Shown piece by piece: positions 51,695 to 61,612 of a stretch of DNA of 64,000 nt; within the stretch, counting starts at the first letter, position 1, and each line of letters starts with the position of its first letter. Origin of the DNA: Thiotrichales bacterium (GTDB lineage Bacteria; Pseudomonadota; Gammaproteobacteria; Francisellales; CACEW01); NCBI GenBank assembly GCA_947478175.1, contig CANJUQ010000004.1, forward strand, positions 62,001 through 126,000, given 5' to 3'. Both the position numbers and the translations under genes were made by a program. A model generated the notes under the pieces. That model was not told where the DNA came from. It worked only from the letters and a program-made list of their open reading frames with translations, and made no database searches.

Positions 51695-51901
51695 TTATTG
51701 GCTGACCAATCCCAACATTTTTAAAATTTTCAAAGCATTTTCGAGGGAAATATTTTCCTGGCCTTGCTCAAATTTATTTAAAGTCGGCTTGCTCACGCCT
51801 ACTAAAGCTGCAAGTTCTTCTTGGGTTAATTTTTGTTCTTTTCGACGCTTTACTGCTTCTTGGACAAAGTCTGTCCAAGAGAGACGAAGAGGCTTTTCCA
51901 T
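51695..51901 (-). CDS. hipB: HipB-type XRE antitoxin
   Basis: 68 residues. A helix-turn-helix (EQKLTQEELAALVGVSKPTL then NKFEQGQENISLENALKILK) of the XRE/HipB class covers most of the protein. It lies downstream of hipA and its start is within the last 52 bases of hipA, the reverse of the usual hipBA order. It would bind and neutralise HipA and repress the operon. Confidence 0.85.
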   Translation of the reverse strand: MEKPLRLSWTDFVQEAVKRRKEQKLTQEELAALVGVSKPTLNKFEQGQENISLENALKILKMLGLVSQ

Positions 51902-53103
51902 CTTTTTTCTACCTGAGTGATTAAAAGCTCTTTCAGAGTTTCCAGGCCCTTCAAATCTGCTTTTGAATTTAAATTTAAATCTGATATTGCATCGACAACA
52001 GCCTGTAACGCTGCTGCTTTATTTTGCTCAAATTCGTTTAGAACCAACTGCAGCAATGGTTTTGAAATATTGAATTCTTCAATCAATTTCAAAATATTTT
52101 TAGGTTTAAGTTCGCCAATTTTTAAATTTTTGGCACCGCCTATCCCCAACGCCAGGGTTTTATATTGATACAAACCTGCTGAAACCATGTCATAGCAAGG
52201 CGTCAAAGACAGACTGTCCTGCGAGCCTTCTGGCTGATGGAATAGGGCAAAATTCTTAAAATGCATATCTGTATTACCCAATAAAATTCCCGCCAAAATT
52301 CTTTTAAATAAACGGTAGTTTTCAACGGGGAAACAGACTGGGTTCTGACGAATAAAGTCTGACATGTCTTTATAAAAACCTTCATATTTTTCAGAAGATT
52401 TAAGCGACAACAGCTGATTAAATTCTTCAAAATGAATTCGTTTACCGTCTGATCTATCAAATCGTTTGATTATTAAAGCAGGCTCAGATTGACCCTGAAC
52501 AATAGAGAGTGACATCTGAACGATTTGATCATCGGGCAGTAATTTTTTCAGCATCATCGTCGTCAAATATTCATTCCAGACTAAATCGCTATGGCTGGCT
52601 GAAGGAAATTTCGCAATATGAGTACTGAGTTCTTTAGGCTTAACAGGATAATATTTTCCATTTCTTTCAATCACGGCCAACTTAGGCTGCACACCTGAAA
52701 GAGAAGCACGACTAGTCAAAGCGGCCATTTCCCTGGGATCATCGGGATCTAATAACAAATCTGTGATGGCATTAGGTTCTGGATCTAAAACAGAAACCGC
52801 CCCTGCACAGTCATAACCAAAGGCTAATAACAACTCAAAACGAGAGGCTTCTCTCTGGCCTAACAATCTTGTCTGAGCCTGCGCAAGCCAGCCTTCTGCG
52901 ACTAAATTATCAAAAAAAACAGGTAGTCCTGAATGACTTCGATGGGTTTTAACCTCTCTGGGCAAAGAGAAAGCAATGCTGGGTAAGCTTTGAGTTAAAT
53001 AAAAATCATCATATTCAAAAACGAAACAGTCACCGGGCTCTTGTTTTAAGATCCCAGCGTATTGATCTTTGTAAAAAACCTTGCCCCAAAGTAACTCAGC
53101 CAT
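51850..53103 (-). CDS. hipA: HipA-type serine/threonine kinase toxin
   Basis: 417 residues from ATG 53103 (MAELLWGKVFYKDQ, the family's usual first residues); a TTG 12 codons further up is less likely. The N-subdomain runs to about residue 110. SLSGVQPKLAVI holds the phosphorylated or ATP-loop region. Kinase core motifs are ALIIKRFDR, HFEEFNQLL and the catalytic GNTDMHFKNFALF, followed by LTPCYDMVSAG. HipA phosphorylates translation factors such as glutamyl-tRNA synthetase in E. coli; the target here is unknown. All motifs look intact. The promoter must lie in the 278-bp gap shared divergently with the chitinase. Confidence 0.9.
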   Translation of the reverse strand: MAELLWGKVFYKDQYAGILKQEPGDCFVFEYDDFYLTQSLPSIAFSLPREVKTHRSHSGLPVFFDNLVAEGWLAQAQTRLLGQREASRFELLLAFGYDCAGAVSVLDPEPNAITDLLLDPDDPREMAALTSRASLSGVQPKLAVIERNGKYYPVKPKELSTHIAKFPSASHSDLVWNEYLTTMMLKKLLPDDQIVQMSLSIVQGQSEPALIIKRFDRSDGKRIHFEEFNQLLSLKSSEKYEGFYKDMSDFIRQNPVCFPVENYRLFKRILAGILLGNTDMHFKNFALFHQPEGSQDSLSLTPCYDMVSAGLYQYKTLALGIGGAKNLKIGELKPKNILKLIEEFNISKPLLQLVLNEFEQNKAAALQAVVDAISDLNLNSKADLKGLETLKELLITQVEKRWKSLFVSLGQTLSKKQ

Positions 53104-53381
53104 AGTAAAATATTCTTTACTAAAATTAATATTATCCAAAATAGTAAAGCAAAATTTACTGAAATCAAATAAAAAAGTCTTAACCCATCACAATTACATC
53201 CAATTATGTGAACGGACATAATTTACGTAAATTTAAATAATCGCACGTAATTAGACCGGCATTGAATAAAATTGGCGCCAAATCAGGCTTTTTTAGAATT
53301 TTGGCAATATCCCAAACCGCCCCCTAAAATCTCCCGCTCAATTTTTCCCAGACTGACAAAAATATAAAAAGGATCTCCGCC

Positions 53382-55028
53382 ATGCTTAAAATTATTTCTT
53401 GTGTGGTCCTAGCGGGTTTAGCTGCCCAAGCTTTCGCCGCTAACTCACCCACCCCTAACACCATTGGCTATTACGAAAACTGGGATGTGTATGCCTCGCC
53501 CTCTTATCCTTTTGATGGCGCCAATGGAATCTCAAACCCAGATCTAGGTTATAAACTCGCACGTCTTAACACTATTTCTTATGCCTTTATGGAAGTCGAT
53601 TCCAATGGCGTAGTTCAATTCAGTGATACCTGGAGTGATTTATCTTCTAGCGACCAAAATTTCTGTACCGCGAATAGCGTTAATACTGAAATTTGTAATG
53701 GCGCTAATTTTGACCCTGCAAAAACAAACGTCCATTTTGGAAATTTTGGGGCTTTTGCGAATTCTTCAGTCCCTGTTCGATTAGTTTCTATAGGCGGTGC
53801 AAGCCATGAAGCTAGCTGGCAAAATGCAATGACCTACCCCACTAGTTTTGTTAACTCTATTGTTGCCTTAGTCAATAATTACAAATTAAGCGGGGTCGAT
53901 ATTGATTATGAACCCTTAGGTGGCAACAACTATAACTCAGCTAATTTCGTGAGTTTAATAACTCAACTCAGATCAGCGTTAGGAAAAAACGCAGTCATTA
54001 CGTTAAGCACTTTTACCAGTGGTCAGTCTCTCAAAAACTTCTTGTCTTCAGATCAATGGGTTGAAGTCAAAGACCAAGTGAATTTTATTAACATCATGGG
54101 TTATGACATGCATGGTGAATTTGACAGCCCTCCTGTCACAGGCCTGCAGTCAGCTCTTTACACCGGAAGTAATACTTTCAGTGATGACGATGCTGTCCAG
54201 ACATTAACAGGCTTTGGCATTAGCCCTGCTCAATTAATTTTAGGTTACCCCTCTTATGGACGTGCTGTGGGCGGTGTGAGCTCACAGGGTATTGGTCAAC
54301 CTTTTACAACTTCATTCCAAGGTGATCTAGATCCTAGCAATTGCGTTATAACACTAGGAGCTCAAGATGTTTGCTCTGGAATGGTTTCTTATAACTGGAT
54401 TTTATCCCAAAGCCTTAGTCCTCAATATATCAATGTTAACGGCGCGGTTTCTGGGGCCTATGCCAATTTTGGAAATAATTTTATTTCGTATGACGACCCT
54501 AATTCTATAAAAGCTAAAGCCCAATACACACTTTCCAATCAACTCGGCGGCATGATGACTTGGGCGTTGAGATTTGACGCACCAGCCGTTAACGCTGATG
54601 GCACAACAAATCCTCAGTCTTTACTCAGTACAGTAGATAGTAGTTTGGGGATCACCCCTAGACCTTACACCCCTCCCACACCGAGCAAATCCATTGTTCT
54701 TGAGATTCATAATACGGCGTCCAATGCCGGGGGTGTTGTTGTTCATCTTTATGATTCTGTTGGTGGTGCATTTGCTTTCCCGGGAACCTCTGGCGGCTTT
54801 GCAGCGAATCAAGACACTGTCTACTGCTCAAAAGCAGCGATGGCTTCTAACCCTAAATGCGTGGCCAGCTGGAATTTAGATAATATGAACTTCTCAAAAG
54901 GAACGATGACTAGCGTCGACGTGATGGCACCGGGGGCTTTGAAGCCATTGGCTTGTAATCTGATTGATTTGTCTAAGTCTTATAACCAAGTCATGACGTA
55001 CAATGGGTCCAACTGCGTGACATCCTAA
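53382..55028 (+). CDS. Secreted GH18 chitinase
   Basis: 548 residues. Signal peptide MLKIISCVVLAGLAAQAFA. The GH18 barrel (about 25-410) has IGYYENWDVY near the start, VRLVSIGGASHEASW, the active-site strand LSGVDIDYEPL (D173, D175, catalytic E177) and NIMGYDMHGEFDS, GGMMTWALRFDAP. In most GH18 enzymes the strand begins DG-D-D-E; here the first D is S, which may not abolish activity. The C-terminal 110 residues form a separate small beta domain with Cys pairs, perhaps carbohydrate-binding. SD AGGA lies 8 bases before the ATG. A strong terminator follows. Related chitinases are secreted by Legionella and promote persistence. Confidence 0.9.
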   Translation: MLKIISCVVLAGLAAQAFAANSPTPNTIGYYENWDVYASPSYPFDGANGISNPDLGYKLARLNTISYAFMEVDSNGVVQFSDTWSDLSSSDQNFCTANSVNTEICNGANFDPAKTNVHFGNFGAFANSSVPVRLVSIGGASHEASWQNAMTYPTSFVNSIVALVNNYKLSGVDIDYEPLGGNNYNSANFVSLITQLRSALGKNAVITLSTFTSGQSLKNFLSSDQWVEVKDQVNFINIMGYDMHGEFDSPPVTGLQSALYTGSNTFSDDDAVQTLTGFGISPAQLILGYPSYGRAVGGVSSQGIGQPFTTSFQGDLDPSNCVITLGAQDVCSGMVSYNWILSQSLSPQYINVNGAVSGAYANFGNNFISYDDPNSIKAKAQYTLSNQLGGMMTWALRFDAPAVNADGTTNPQSLLSTVDSSLGITPRPYTPPTPSKSIVLEIHNTASNAGGVVVHLYDSVGGAFAFPGTSGGFAANQDTVYCSKAAMASNPKCVASWNLDNMNFSKGTMTSVDVMAPGALKPLACNLIDLSKSYNQVMTYNGSNCVTS

Positions 55029-55050
55029 TCAGTTTAAATTTTTAAAAATT

Positions 55051-55075
55051 AAGCCCCCGATTGGGGGCTTTTTTT
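55051..55075 (+). terminator. Rho-independent terminator of the chitinase gene
   Basis: Stem AAGCCCCC/GGGGGCTT with a GATT loop and a T-run, 22 bp after the stop. It may also serve the convergent dehydrogenase gene. Confidence 0.92.
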
Positions 55076-55084
55076 ATTTATAAA

Positions 55085-56485
55085 CTATCCCACCACTACT
55101 GTCTTCACGTTCATAAACTCTCTCACCCCAAACGCTGCTAACTCTCTGCCATACCCTGATTCTTTAATCCCCCCAAATGGCAATCTAGGGTCAGAACTCA
55201 CGCGGGTATTCACATTACAAGTCCCGGCTCTCAAATCTTCTCTGGCAATTTTTTCGCCGAGCTCAAGATTTTTTGTAAACACCGCCGCGCCGAGTCCATA
55301 TGGTGAATCATTGGCGATCTCAATCGCATGATCCAAATCTCTCGCATAAATCACACAGACGACAGGACCAAATAATTCTTCGTCATAAGCGGGCGTTCCT
55401 TTTTTGACGTCTAGAAAAACAGTGGGCTCATAATAAAAACCAGGTCCGTCTATTTTTTTGCCGCCCGAATGTAATTTCACGCCGGCTTTAATAGACCGTT
55501 GGACTTGGTCATCTAATAAATCTCTTAAATCTTCTCGAGCCATCGGGCCTAAATTAGTTTTGGGATCTAACGGGTCTCCCGCTTTATATTCAAAAATCCT
55601 GGCTAAAAATATTTTTAAAAATGCTTCGCGAATTTTATCTATCACAATGATTCTTTTGGCTGAAATACAAATCTGCCCTGCGTTAGACATTCTTGAAATA
55701 GCACATTCTTTAGCCGCGAGTTCTAAATCGGCATCTTCTAAAATTAAATAGGGATCTGATCCACCTAGTTCTAACACTACTTTTTTTAACGCTTTCCCAG
55801 CTTGAGACCCGACGGACCGCCCCGCACGGTCACTGCCTGTTAAGGTCACACCAGAAATCTTGGGATGATTAATGCAATAACTCGCCCCATCCAAATCAAT
55901 AATTAAGCTTCTGAATAAACCCTCTGGGAATCCCGCTTCTAGAAATAATTTTTCGATTGCAAGCGCTGCCCCTGTTGAGTTGGGTGCATGTTTTAATAAC
56001 CCGGCATTGCCAACCATCAGATTAGGCACAGCGAATCTTAAAACCTGCCAGAACGGAAAATTCCAGGGCATGATCGCAAAGACAATACCTAACGGTTCAT
56101 AGCAAATATAAGATTTTGAATAATCTGTTTTGATTAATTCTGGCTTTAAATAATCTGCCGTATGGTCTGCATAGTAATCACACAAGACGGCACATTTTTG
56201 AATCTCAGCTTTGGCTTGAGTAATGGGCTTACCCATTTCTTCTGTAATAATTTTGGCGAATTCTTCACAGCGAGCTCTGAGAATTTCACTCACTTTTTTC
56301 ATTTTTTGGGATCGTTCTGAAAGAGTCGTTTTTTCATACTGGATTCTCACAGAAGCCATAGTTTCAATGGTTTTTGAGATAGTCTGTAAAGACATAAAGT
56401 TATAAGTCTGACGGACTTTACCCGTCGCGGGGTTAATGACTTGGATATATTCTGGGATATGTTCTGGAGTATTGGAATCGGTCAT
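55085..56485 (-). CDS. Succinate-semialdehyde dehydrogenase, Sad/YneI-like ALDH
   Basis: 466 residues, NAD(P)-dependent aldehyde dehydrogenase. INPATGKVRQTYNF, then GIVFAIMPWNFPFWQVLRFA, then the general base in VVLELGGSDPYLIL and the nucleophile cysteine in NAGQICISAKRI near residue 271. The C-terminal LPFGGIKESGYGRELAAFG is also canonical. Closest motif pattern is the Sad (YneI) branch that oxidises succinate semialdehyde. SD AAGG lies 8 bases before the ATG. It is 26 bp downstream of the acetolactate synthase gene, so they are probably one operon, though a shared pathway is not obvious. Confidence 0.88.
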   Translation of the reverse strand: MTDSNTPEHIPEYIQVINPATGKVRQTYNFMSLQTISKTIETMASVRIQYEKTTLSERSQKMKKVSEILRARCEEFAKIITEEMGKPITQAKAEIQKCAVLCDYYADHTADYLKPELIKTDYSKSYICYEPLGIVFAIMPWNFPFWQVLRFAVPNLMVGNAGLLKHAPNSTGAALAIEKLFLEAGFPEGLFRSLIIDLDGASYCINHPKISGVTLTGSDRAGRSVGSQAGKALKKVVLELGGSDPYLILEDADLELAAKECAISRMSNAGQICISAKRIIVIDKIREAFLKIFLARIFEYKAGDPLDPKTNLGPMAREDLRDLLDDQVQRSIKAGVKLHSGGKKIDGPGFYYEPTVFLDVKKGTPAYDEELFGPVVCVIYARDLDHAIEIANDSPYGLGAAVFTKNLELGEKIAREDLRAGTCNVNTRVSSDPRLPFGGIKESGYGRELAAFGVREFMNVKTVVVG

Positions 56486-56511
56486 ATTTTTTGCCTTGTG
56501 TATTTATTTTT

Positions 56512-58158
56512 TTATTTCACATGTTCTTTTAGATGCTCAAATAATTTCATGTTTTCGCTGTAATCGACTGGGACAACAATCACACTCGGACGATCTTTTA
56601 TTTCAAAGGCTTTTTTAAGCTCAGGAATAAATTCTTCTGTATTCTTAATTTTAATCCCATGAGCCCCAAAAGATTGGGCTATCTGAGCCAAATCACCATT
56701 ATGCAAATCGACATGGGAGTATTTCCCAAAATGCATCTGCTGTTTCCATTTAATTAAGCCGTAATTACCGTCATCCCATAAAATAACAATAAAGGGAATT
56801 CTTTCTGTCACGCCTGTACATAAAGCCTGAATGCTCATCATAAAGCCCCCATCGCCACATAAAGCTAAGACATGAAGATTAGGATTTAATCTTTTGGCTT
56901 CTAAAGCCCCAGGCATAGAACCGCCCATTGAACAAAAACCATTTGAAATAAAACAAGTCTTGGATTTCATCGCACCATATTGTCTGGCAACCCACATTTT
57001 ATGAGCCCCAACATCTGAAACTAACATATCGTCTTCACCCAAAGTCTGACGAATGTCTTGTAAGATTCTTTTGGGTGTCATGGGAAATCTTGAATCAGAT
57101 AAATCTGATCTGACATCTGAACGGATTTTATCTTGCATGTCTTTAAAATAAGCATCGCGATAATTAGCTTGATTAGAAATAGCAAGTGCCTGATTGAGCT
57201 GGCCCATAATAATTTTGATACTGCCGACAATTTCTATATCTGGGATATAAGACGCGTCGACTTCAGCGATGTCATTATTGATATGAATGATTTTTTTAGA
57301 CACCCCGACGTTCCATTTAGATGGCGAGTACTCAACCATGTCATAGCCAATGGCTAATACACAATCAGACTGCTCAAACGCTTGAATCACAAAATCTTTC
57401 ATGCCTAAGCCCACGCAGTGCAGACTTCGATCATGATTATGGGGAATCACGCCTTTCCCCATAAACGTATAAGTTGCATAGAAACCCGTTTTATCCATGA
57501 ATTCTCGAATAACAAAATCAGCTTCTTCACGAACGGCGCCATCACCCAACAGTAATAACGGCTTTTTGCTCTGCGCCAAACAAGCTAAAACTTTTTGGAT
57601 TAACTCAGGCGTTGTGCCAATCGCTAAAGGCGTTTGAGTAGATTTTAAAACAGGCGAATTGGTTTCATGAGAAGCAATATCTTCAGGGAGCTCTATCAAA
57701 ACAGCCCCAGGAATTCCTGACGTTGCAATCTTGAAGGCTTTCGCGATGACTTCAGGAATAGAATCCGCTTCTCGAATAGTCGTCGCCCATTTGGTAATGG
57801 GTTTGAACATCGAAACAGAATCCATATTTTGATGAGATTCTTTATGCAGTCTTGAACTTTCAGCTTGACCAATAATCGCCACTAAAGGCGCATTGTCCAT
57901 ATTAGCCTGAGCCACACCAGTAATTAGATTGGTTGCACCGGGTCCTAAAGTCGCTAAACAAACTCCAGGAATACCGGTCAGTCTTCCATGCATCTCTGCC
58001 ATAAAAGCCGCTGTCTGTTCATGTCGCGTAGAGATAAATCCAATAGAAGAATTTAAAAGAGACATCATGAGATCTGCGTTTTCTTCTCCGGGGACTCCAT
58101 AGATTGTCTTAACCCCTTGGGCTTCTAGGCACTTTAAGAATAAATCTGAAGCTTTCAT
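56512..58158 (-). CDS. alsS: Acetolactate synthase, catabolic AlsS type
   Basis: 548 residues, ThDP-dependent. The catalytic glutamate is in STRHEQTAAFMAEMHGRL. GPGATNLITGVAQANMDNAP, SHQNMDSVSMFKPITKWA and DYSENMKLFEHL correspond to AlsS sequences, and the ThDP/Mg motif is CGDGGFMMSIQAL...WDDGNYGLIKWK. There is no adjacent small regulatory subunit, as expected for AlsS rather than IlvB/IlvI. It condenses two pyruvates to acetolactate; no acetolactate decarboxylase is in the window. Other ThDP decarboxylases remain possible. It lies in a probable operon with the downstream dehydrogenase. Confidence 0.85.
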   Translation of the reverse strand: MKASDLFLKCLEAQGVKTIYGVPGEENADLMMSLLNSSIGFISTRHEQTAAFMAEMHGRLTGIPGVCLATLGPGATNLITGVAQANMDNAPLVAIIGQAESSRLHKESHQNMDSVSMFKPITKWATTIREADSIPEVIAKAFKIATSGIPGAVLIELPEDIASHETNSPVLKSTQTPLAIGTTPELIQKVLACLAQSKKPLLLLGDGAVREEADFVIREFMDKTGFYATYTFMGKGVIPHNHDRSLHCVGLGMKDFVIQAFEQSDCVLAIGYDMVEYSPSKWNVGVSKKIIHINNDIAEVDASYIPDIEIVGSIKIIMGQLNQALAISNQANYRDAYFKDMQDKIRSDVRSDLSDSRFPMTPKRILQDIRQTLGEDDMLVSDVGAHKMWVARQYGAMKSKTCFISNGFCSMGGSMPGALEAKRLNPNLHVLALCGDGGFMMSIQALCTGVTERIPFIVILWDDGNYGLIKWKQQMHFGKYSHVDLHNGDLAQIAQSFGAHGIKIKNTEEFIPELKKAFEIKDRPSVIVVPVDYSENMKLFEHLKEHVK

Positions 58159-58237
58159 GAAATCACCCGCCTGTTTAAATAAAAATTAGGGCAGGGAATT
58201 TAATGGAGGTCTGCTAAGAATACAAACTTAAAAATTC

Positions 58238-59248
58238 TCACGCAGACTGTTTTAATAAAAACTTTTCACGAATCTTTTCAATTTCTTTTTTAGACAATCT
58301 TGGACCGTATTCTGTGACAATTTTGTCAGAAGCCGCGGACGCTAATTCTCCTGCGGATTTAAAATCTAAGCCCTGAGTAATACCTGCTAAAAAAGCTCCG
58401 GCATACATATCGCCAGCCCCCAAAGTATCAACCACTTCAACCGGTTCAGAGCCAATGATAAAACCTTCTTGGCCATCAAAGACCCAAGAGCCTTTAGAAC
58501 CCAAAGTAATCACAAAACATTGGGCAATTTTTTTCAAACCCTCAATAGACCCGTCTAAATCAGAACTATTCGTAAACATCATGGCTTCTTCTTCATTGCA
58601 GAATAGAAGATCAACGCCACCGTCCATCGTCTTTAAAAAATTATCTTTAAAATGGCTAACAATAAACGGATCTGAAAGTGTGATTGCTATTTTGACATCA
58701 TGGGATTTAGCAATTTGTTTGGCTTTCTGAACCGCTAAAAAAGCCGTCGGAGAAGTCATTAAATAGCCTTCTATATAAAGATACTGAGAGTCTTTAATCG
58801 TTGGCTCATGGATTTCGTTAATAGACAAACTTTCTGTAATACCCAAAAAAGTATTCATAGTCCGATCGGCATCATGAGTGACAAAGACCATGCACTTGCC
58901 TGTATGGCCACGCTCATGAGTTTGAAAATCAAGATTACTGGCTAAACCTGCCGCTCTCATATCGTTATAGAAATGCTCACCGGCTTGGTCATTCGCAATT
59001 TTGCAAGAATAAAAAGCCTTGCCACCAAAGTGAGACAAGGCAATCAAAGTATTTGCAGCCGAGCCCCCACAGGCGACTTTACGCATAGAAGCTTCGCCCA
59101 ATAATTTGGCAAGCTCGAGCTGACGCGCTTCACCGACTAAAGTCATCACGCCTTTTTCGATACCATTTTTTTCTAAGAACTCATGAGTAATTTCGTACTC
59201 AATATCTAACAAAGCATTTCCAATTCCATATACATCGAAGCGCGGCAT
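58238..59248 (-). CDS. PfkB-family carbohydrate/adenosine kinase
   Basis: 336 residues from ATG 59248 (MPRFDVYGIGNALLDIEYEI); a TTG six codons earlier is less likely. Substrate region VACGGSAANTLIALSHFGG and PfkB signature 2 with the catalytic aspartate in DTLGAGDMYAGAFLAG. The pattern (GIGNALLD, MNTFLG, NEEEA) fits bacterial adenosine kinase-like or ribokinase-like members. Nucleoside salvage would suit an intracellular lifestyle, but the substrate is not established. Divergent from rpiA, whose ribose-phosphate link makes a pentose or nucleoside role plausible. Confidence 0.82.
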   Translation of the reverse strand: MPRFDVYGIGNALLDIEYEITHEFLEKNGIEKGVMTLVGEARQLELAKLLGEASMRKVACGGSAANTLIALSHFGGKAFYSCKIANDQAGEHFYNDMRAAGLASNLDFQTHERGHTGKCMVFVTHDADRTMNTFLGITESLSINEIHEPTIKDSQYLYIEGYLMTSPTAFLAVQKAKQIAKSHDVKIAITLSDPFIVSHFKDNFLKTMDGGVDLLFCNEEEAMMFTNSSDLDGSIEGLKKIAQCFVITLGSKGSWVFDGQEGFIIGSEPVEVVDTLGAGDMYAGAFLAGITQGLDFKSAGELASAASDKIVTEYGPRLSKKEIEKIREKFLLKQSA

Positions 59249-59368
59249 GATTTTACAATTCCCCAAAGATCTAAAAGGTCAGGACAAAAAACGCGGCATT
59301 GTAAATCAGAGAGGGTTACGACACCATAACTACTCTTATTTTTTGGCTTTATTTTCCCGAGTAAAAAT

Positions 59369-60052
59369 ATGTTTAAAAAAAATCAATCTGAATTAAAAAA
59401 AATGGTAGCCCTCGAAGCCTTAAAATTTATAAAACCAGATAGTGTTGTTGGCATCGGGACGGGAAGTACAGTTAATTTTTTTATAGAAGCCTTGGCGCAG
59501 AAAAAAAACTTAATCAAAAGCTGTGTTTCTAGCTCAAATCAAACAAGCGCTTTATTAAAACAATATGGCTTACCCATTGAAGATCTAAACAGCCTTCCCT
59601 ATTTAGATATTTATATAGATGGCGCCGATGAAATTAATGAATTAAACCAAATGATCAAAGGCGGCGGCAATGCTTTAACACAAGAAAAAATCGTTGCGGC
59701 TTGCTCGAAAAAATTTGTCTGTATTGTCGATGAAAGCAAATGTGTAAAAATCTTGGGTAAATATCCAGTCCCCATTGAAGTAATCCCCATGGCTAGATCT
59801 TATGTCGCTAGAGAATTAATTAAACTCGGCGGACAGCCGATCTATCGTGAAGGGGTGAGGACAGATAATGGGAATGTTATTTTAGATATTCATAATTTAA
59901 ATATTTTAAAGCCCATTGAGTTAGAAGCGCTAATCAATCAAATAACAGGCGTAGTAACTTGCGGCTTATTCGCTAAAAGAAAGGCTGATAGTGTCTTGAT
60001 TGCAACCCAAAATGGCGTTCAAGAAAGAAAAGATTTAGGTGTATTTATTTAA
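59369..60052 (+). CDS. rpiA: Ribose-5-phosphate isomerase A
   Basis: Interconverts ribose-5-P and ribulose-5-P in the pentose phosphate pathway. 227 residues. Motifs [56 protein letters not shown] with catalytic E, and [14 protein letters not shown]. The SD is weak. The gene is monocistronic, ending at a bidirectional terminator before the alpha operon. Confidence 0.96.
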   Translation: MFKKNQSELKKMVALEALKFIKPDSVVGIGTGSTVNFFIEALAQKKNLIKSCVSSSNQTSALLKQYGLPIEDLNSLPYLDIYIDGADEINELNQMIKGGGNALTQEKIVAACSKKFVCIVDESKCVKILGKYPVPIEVIPMARSYVARELIKLGGQPIYREGVRTDNGNVILDIHNLNILKPIELEALINQITGVVTCGLFAKRKADSVLIATQNGVQERKDLGVFI

Positions 60053-60081
60053 GTCTGTAAAGTTCAAAAATTAGCTCTAAA

Positions 60082-60107
60082 AAAAACCAGCAGTTGCTGG
60101 TTTTTTT
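60082..60107 (+). terminator. Bidirectional terminator between rpiA and rplQ
   Basis: Stem AAAAACCAGCA/TGCTGGTTTTT with a GT loop. It carries A and T runs on both sides, 30 bp after the rpiA stop and 42 bp beyond the rplQ stop. Confidence 0.92.
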
Positions 60108-60148
60108 ATTTGACTGGATTTTGTTTAGCTTATTTATTAATTAATAAA

Positions 60149-60550
60149 TTAAACAATTTCGCCTTCTTTAACTTGATCGGCTTCAGCGCTGTTTTCTGAA
60201 TCTAGTAATTGGACGTAGCCCACGGGCGCGCAATCACCAGCACGGAAGCCTGCTTTGATCACACGAACATATCCACCTGGACGAGTGGCATAACGAGGAC
60301 CCAGTGTTTCAAATAAAGATTTAACAGCTTCTTTATTAGCCAATCTTGCAAATGCAAGACGTCTATGCGCAACGGAATCTACTTTGGCCAAAGTAATCAA
60401 AGGCTCAAGATACATTCTGACTTCTTTTGCTTTAGCCAGTGTTGTCTTAATCAAACCATGTTTGATAATTGAACAACACATGTTACGGAACATCGCTTGG
60501 CGATGCGAAGAAGTTCTTCCGAATCTTCTTCCTTGGTTTAAATGACGCAT
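60149..60550 (-). CDS. rplQ: 50S ribosomal protein L17
   Basis: 133 residues: [60 protein letters not shown], all canonical L17. Last gene of the alpha operon, 69 bp after rpoA. Lines the exit-tunnel side of the large subunit. Confidence 0.98.
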   Translation of the reverse strand: MRHLNQGRRFGRTSSHRQAMFRNMCCSIIKHGLIKTTLAKAKEVRMYLEPLITLAKVDSVAHRRLAFARLANKEAVKSLFETLGPRYATRPGGYVRVIKAGFRAGDCAPVGYVQLLDSENSAEADQVKEGEIV

Positions 60551-60619
60551 GGTGTTTCCTTATGATTTTAATATTATAAAACCAGCGCAACCTATCAAGA
60601 GATTGATTAACTCAATTTA

Positions 60620-61591
60620 CTACTCAGTAGGTGGCCAGCTTTCTACACGCATACCCAGCGACAAACTGCGCTGAGATAAAACAGATTTAATTTCAGTTAA
60701 AGATTTTTTACCTAAATTAGGGGTCTTTAACAACTCTGTTTCAGTTCTTTGGACTAAATCGCCAATCAATAAAATATTTTCGGCTTTCAAACAATTGGCA
60801 GAACGAACGGTCAGCTCTAGGTCATCGACAGACATGAGAAGCACGTCATCATGGCTTGGCTCTGAACGAGATCTTTGTTGATTAGCCGGTGCTTTTAAGT
60901 CTACAAAAGTAGAAAGCTGTTGATGCAAGAAAGTGGCTGCTTGTCTGACTGAAGCTTCTGGATCAACTGTTCCATTGGTTTCAATTTCAAGAATCAAACG
61001 ATCCATATCAGTCCGTTGTTCAACACGAGCGCTCTCAACAGCATAAGTAACTTGACGGATTGGGCTAAACGACGCATCTAAGCTCATAACACCAATTTCT
61101 TTTTCGCCTTCGCCAGCAGCAACGGCAGGAACATAACCACGACCGCGAGTAATCTTGACAGAAAGTTCAATTTTTCCGGATTTAGTTAAATGCGCTATCG
61201 GATAAGAAGGCTCAGAGATTAAGACGCTTGAATCCGCATCAAAATCAGCAGCAGTCACTACCCCTTGACCTGATTTAGAAAGATGCAAAGTCACTTCGTT
61301 GAAAGCTGAATTGACAATATTGACGGCCAGATTTTTTAAATTTAAAAGAATCTCAACAACGTCTTCTTGAACACCGTCAATCGTCGCATATTCATGAAGA
61401 ACACCTGTAATCTTAACTTCAGTCACAGCACAGCCAGGAATCGAAGAAAGTAAAACACGACGCAAAGCGTTTCCTAACGTATGACCAAAGCCTCTTTCAA
61501 GAGGCTCAATCACTACTTTGGAACGATTTTTTTTCATCGCCGAAACTTCAATTAATTTTGGCATCAACAATTCATCAGGGTTTCCAAACAT
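60620..61591 (-). CDS. rpoA: RNA polymerase alpha subunit
   Basis: 323 residues. The N-terminal dimerisation domain (about 20-240) has [33 protein letters not shown] and [20 protein letters not shown]. The alpha-CTD (about 255-315) has the helix-hairpin-helix [20 protein letters not shown] and [19 protein letters not shown] that contacts UP elements and activators. GGAG lies 9 bases before the ATG. It follows rpsD by 21 bp. Confidence 0.98.
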   Translation of the reverse strand: MFGNPDELLMPKLIEVSAMKKNRSKVVIEPLERGFGHTLGNALRRVLLSSIPGCAVTEVKITGVLHEYATIDGVQEDVVEILLNLKNLAVNIVNSAFNEVTLHLSKSGQGVVTAADFDADSSVLISEPSYPIAHLTKSGKIELSVKITRGRGYVPAVAAGEGEKEIGVMSLDASFSPIRQVTYAVESARVEQRTDMDRLILEIETNGTVDPEASVRQAATFLHQQLSTFVDLKAPANQQRSRSEPSHDDVLLMSVDDLELTVRSANCLKAENILLIGDLVQRTETELLKTPNLGKKSLTEIKSVLSQRSLSLGMRVESWPPTE

Positions 61592-61612
61592 GATCAGGCA
61601 CTCCGTTAGGAT

